NCBI GenBank assembly: GCA_009844425.1
Contig: VYBN01000017.1
Span: 1 to 64,000 of the forward strand
DNA length: 64,000 nucleotides
Source of the DNA: Gammaproteobacteria bacterium
GTDB lineage: Bacteria > Pseudomonadota > Gammaproteobacteria > Steroidobacterales > Foliamicaceae
Direction: 5' to 3'
Part shown: one piece after another, positions 61,613 to 64,000 of the stretch
Numbering within the stretch: position 1 is the first letter of the stretch
Layout: each line of letters starts with the position of its first letter
Translations under genes and position numbers: made by a program
The notes under the pieces: generated by a model
The model's database searches: none
Told to the model about the DNA's origin: nothing
What the model saw: only the letters and a program-made list of their open reading frames with translations

Positions 61613-62788
61613 ATGTTCAACATCCGGATTTACAACAGCATCGCCAACGAGGGTCTCGCACGCCTGCCCGCGGAGCGATTCAAGGCTCCGTCCGGGTCCG
61701 ATTCGCCCGACGGAATCCTGCTGCGCTCGCATGACCTGCACTCGGAAACGATCCCCGACAGCGTCGAGGTCGTGGCGCGCGCCGGCGCCGGCGTCAACAA
61801 TATCCCGGTGGATGCCCTGGCAAAGCGGGGGATCCCGGTGCTGAACGCGCCCGGCGCCAACGCCAACGCGGTCAAGGAACTGGTCGTGGCCGGCATGCTG
61901 ATGGCGGCCCGCAACCTGTTGCCGGCCTGGGACCACCTGCGGGCCATGGACCTGCCCGCCGACGAACTGCGCAAGACCGTGGAGGCGCACAAGAAGCGGT
62001 TCGCGGGCCGCGAACTTGCCGACCGGGTCATGGGCGTGGTGGGCCTGGGAGCGGTTGGCGTGAAAGTGGCCAACGCCGCTATCGGGATGGGGATGAAGGT
62101 GTTCGGCTACGACCGCGCCCTGGCGCTGGACCGGGCCTGGGAGCTGTCCTCGCAGGTCGGCAAGGGACAGAGCCTGAAGCACGTGTTCGCCGGTGCGGAT
62201 TTCGTCAGCGTGCACGTTCCGTTGATGGACGAGACCCGCGGGCTGGTGGGAGGAGCACTGATCAGCAGCATGCGCAAGGGGGGAGTCCTGCTCAATTTCG
62301 CCCGCGGCGGCATCGTGGACAGCGGCGCCGTTATCGAGGCCCTGAATTCGGGCTGGCTGTCGGCCTACGTCTGCGATTTCCCCGAGCCCGAACTCATGGG
62401 CCATCCGGGCGCGATCCTGCTCCCGCACCTGGGCGCTTCCACGTCCGAAGCCGAGGTGAACTGCGCCGTGATTGCCGCGGAGAACCTGCGGGCCTACCTG
62501 GAAGACGGCAATGTGCGCGGATCGGTGAATTTCCCGGTGATCGACCAGCTGCGCGGCGGCGGTTTCCGGCTGACGATCGCCAATGAAAACGTGCCGTGGA
62601 TCGTGGCGAGAGTTTCCGCCGTGCTGGCGCAGGAGAACCTCAACATCGAGTCGATGATGAACATGTCGCGCGGCCGGCTTGCCTACACGATGCTGGACCT
62701 CAACGACCAGGCTCCCGACCCGGTGCTCAAGCGCCTGCGCGGCATGGAGGGGATCCTGCGGGTACGGGATCTGGGGGCGAGATCTTGA
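61613..62788 (+). CDS. serA: D-3-phosphoglycerate dehydrogenase
   Basis: GAGVNNIPVDALAKRGIPVLNAPGANANAVKELV, MGVVGLGAVGVKVANAA, LLNFARGGIVD, C-terminal ACT domain. Confidence 0.93.
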   Translation: MFNIRIYNSIANEGLARLPAERFKAPSGSDSPDGILLRSHDLHSETIPDSVEVVARAGAGVNNIPVDALAKRGIPVLNAPGANANAVKELVVAGMLMAARNLLPAWDHLRAMDLPADELRKTVEAHKKRFAGRELADRVMGVVGLGAVGVKVANAAIGMGMKVFGYDRALALDRAWELSSQVGKGQSLKHVFAGADFVSVHVPLMDETRGLVGGALISSMRKGGVLLNFARGGIVDSGAVIEALNSGWLSAYVCDFPEPELMGHPGAILLPHLGASTSEAEVNCAVIAAENLRAYLEDGNVRGSVNFPVIDQLRGGGFRLTIANENVPWIVARVSAVLAQENLNIESMMNMSRGRLAYTMLDLNDQAPDPVLKRLRGMEGILRVRDLGARS

Positions 62789-62801
62789 AAGGAGTACGCT
62801 T

Positions 62802-64000
62802 CTGAGGTCCTGGCGCGTCAGCCGCATTCCCGCCACGCCGTCGCCCGAACCCTTAACGGTACCGGGAGACAAGTCGATCTCCCATCGCGCCGTGATGCTC
62901 GCGGCGCTGGCGGAGGGCGAGAGCGAGATCGTAAATTTCCTTCCGGGGCACGACTGCGTCGCTACCGCAAAGGCGCTGGAAGCGCTGGGTGTGCGGATAT
63001 CCCGGCTGGCTCCGGACCGCTTGCTTGTGCGTGGCGGAGCGAACCTGAAGCCGCCTGGCGGCCCGCTGGACTGCGGCAACTCCGGGACCTCGATGCGGCT
63101 GCTCGCCGGCCTGCTGGCCGGTCAGGGCATGGCCGCCGAACTGCACGGCGACGACTCGCTCAGCCGCCGGCCCATGCGCCGGATCATCGAACCCCTGGCC
63201 CGGATGGGCGCGCGCATCGACGCGCTGGGCAAGGAAGGGCGGCCGCCATTGCGCATTGCGGGCAATTCCGGGATCAGGGGCGTTTCCTACGAACTCCCGG
63301 TGGCGAGCGCGCAGGTGAAGTCCGCGATATTGCTGGCGGGCCTGGGCGCCCGGGGCGAGACCTGTGTGGGAGAACCCGTGCCGACGCGCGACCACACGGA
63401 ACGGATGCTTCCGAGCTTCGGGATGTCGATCGAGCGGACCAATGGCTGGACCTGCCTCACCGGAAGGCAGCTGCTGCGGGCTGCGCGAATCGACGTTCCG
63501 GGCGATTTTTCCTCGGCGGCGTTCCTGCTGCTGGCGGGACTGATCGGTCCGCGGGAGATCCAGGTCGCCTCCGTGGGCGTGAACTCCACCCGCACGGGCT
63601 TTCTTCGGATGATGGACGCCATGGGAGGCACATTGCAGGTCGCCGCGCGGCGCACTTCGGGGTCCGAGCCGGTGGCGGACGTCATGGCCAGGCCCGGGAT
63701 GCTACAGGGCGCGCTGCTTCCCGCTTCTCTGGTTCCTTCGGCGATCGATGAGATGCCGGTGGTGTTTGCGGCTGCGGCCTGCGCGATGGGGGAAACCGTG
63801 ATCAAGGACGCCGGGGAACTGCGGCTCAAGGAAAGTGATCGGATCGCGGCCATGGTGGCGGGCCTGAGGAAAATGGGAGTGGACTGCGAGGAAACTCCCG
63901 AAGGCGCGCGCATACGTGGCGGTCGCGTACGGGGCGGGGAAATCGACTGCAGGGGCGACCATCGCGTGGCGATGGCCTTTGCGGTGCTGGGGCTGGTGGC
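62802..64000 (+). CDS. aroA: 3-phosphoshikimate 1-carboxyvinyltransferase (partial, runs off right edge)
   Basis: LTVPGDKSISHRAVMLAALAEGES, LDCGNSGTSMRLLAGLLAG, GDFSSAAFLLLAG, LRLKESDRIAAM, CRGDHRVAMAF. Probable CTG start with upstream GGAG. Confidence 0.94.
   Translation, partial: MRSWRVSRIPATPSPEPLTVPGDKSISHRAVMLAALAEGESEIVNFLPGHDCVATAKALEALGVRISRLAPDRLLVRGGANLKPPGGPLDCGNSGTSMRLLAGLLAGQGMAAELHGDDSLSRRPMRRIIEPLARMGARIDALGKEGRPPLRIAGNSGIRGVSYELPVASAQVKSAILLAGLGARGETCVGEPVPTRDHTERMLPSFGMSIERTNGWTCLTGRQLLRAARIDVPGDFSSAAFLLLAGLIGPREIQVASVGVNSTRTGFLRMMDAMGGTLQVAARRTSGSEPVADVMARPGMLQGALLPASLVPSAIDEMPVVFAAAACAMGETVIKDAGELRLKESDRIAAMVAGLRKMGVDCEETPEGARIRGGRVRGGEIDCRGDHRVAMAFAVLGLV

Overview
The window is a GC-rich, probably gammaproteobacterial chromosomal segment. 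This lineage is inferred from gene content and order and was not tested. Identified, left to right: the end of a truncated lipoprotein gene; a complete SUF Fe-S operon (Rrf2 regulator-sufB-C-D-S-U-sufT) with an IscR type-1-like operator; a secreted metzincin-like protease; a two-gene GIY-YIG-like/PIN unit containing a G10 tract; class I aldolase; an NCS1 transporter; BepA-like protease, bcp and gcvR-like genes; dapA plus a very short BamC-like lipoprotein; tRNA-Ser(GGA); a RelE-type TA pair; a TonB/MFS/nucleoside-phosphorylase/PfkB catabolic island with a GntR operator palindrome; a lower-GC type II-like R-M pair; tpm; a dadA/lldD/dehydratase operon; an envelope-signalling cluster; and gyrA-serC-serA-aroA. 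The envelope cluster holds a Gly-rich lipoprotein, a second lipoprotein, a Ser/Thr kinase, an FHA-TM-PEGA-SUMF1 protein, ppk-ppx, sixA, a MotA/TolQ-like channel, an Hsp70-like/FHA protein and a VWA protein with a MotB/TolR-like TM helix. The best candidates for undescribed biology are (1) the kinase/FHA/MotA-like/VWA trans-envelope cluster, (2) three dispersed hairpin elements with a conserved 50-nt centre and locus-specific but complementary arms, (3) a palindromic repeat family that enters coding sequences, including in frame in sufU, and (4) the GIY-YIG-like/PIN module. All functional calls come from reading motifs by eye; no database search was run.
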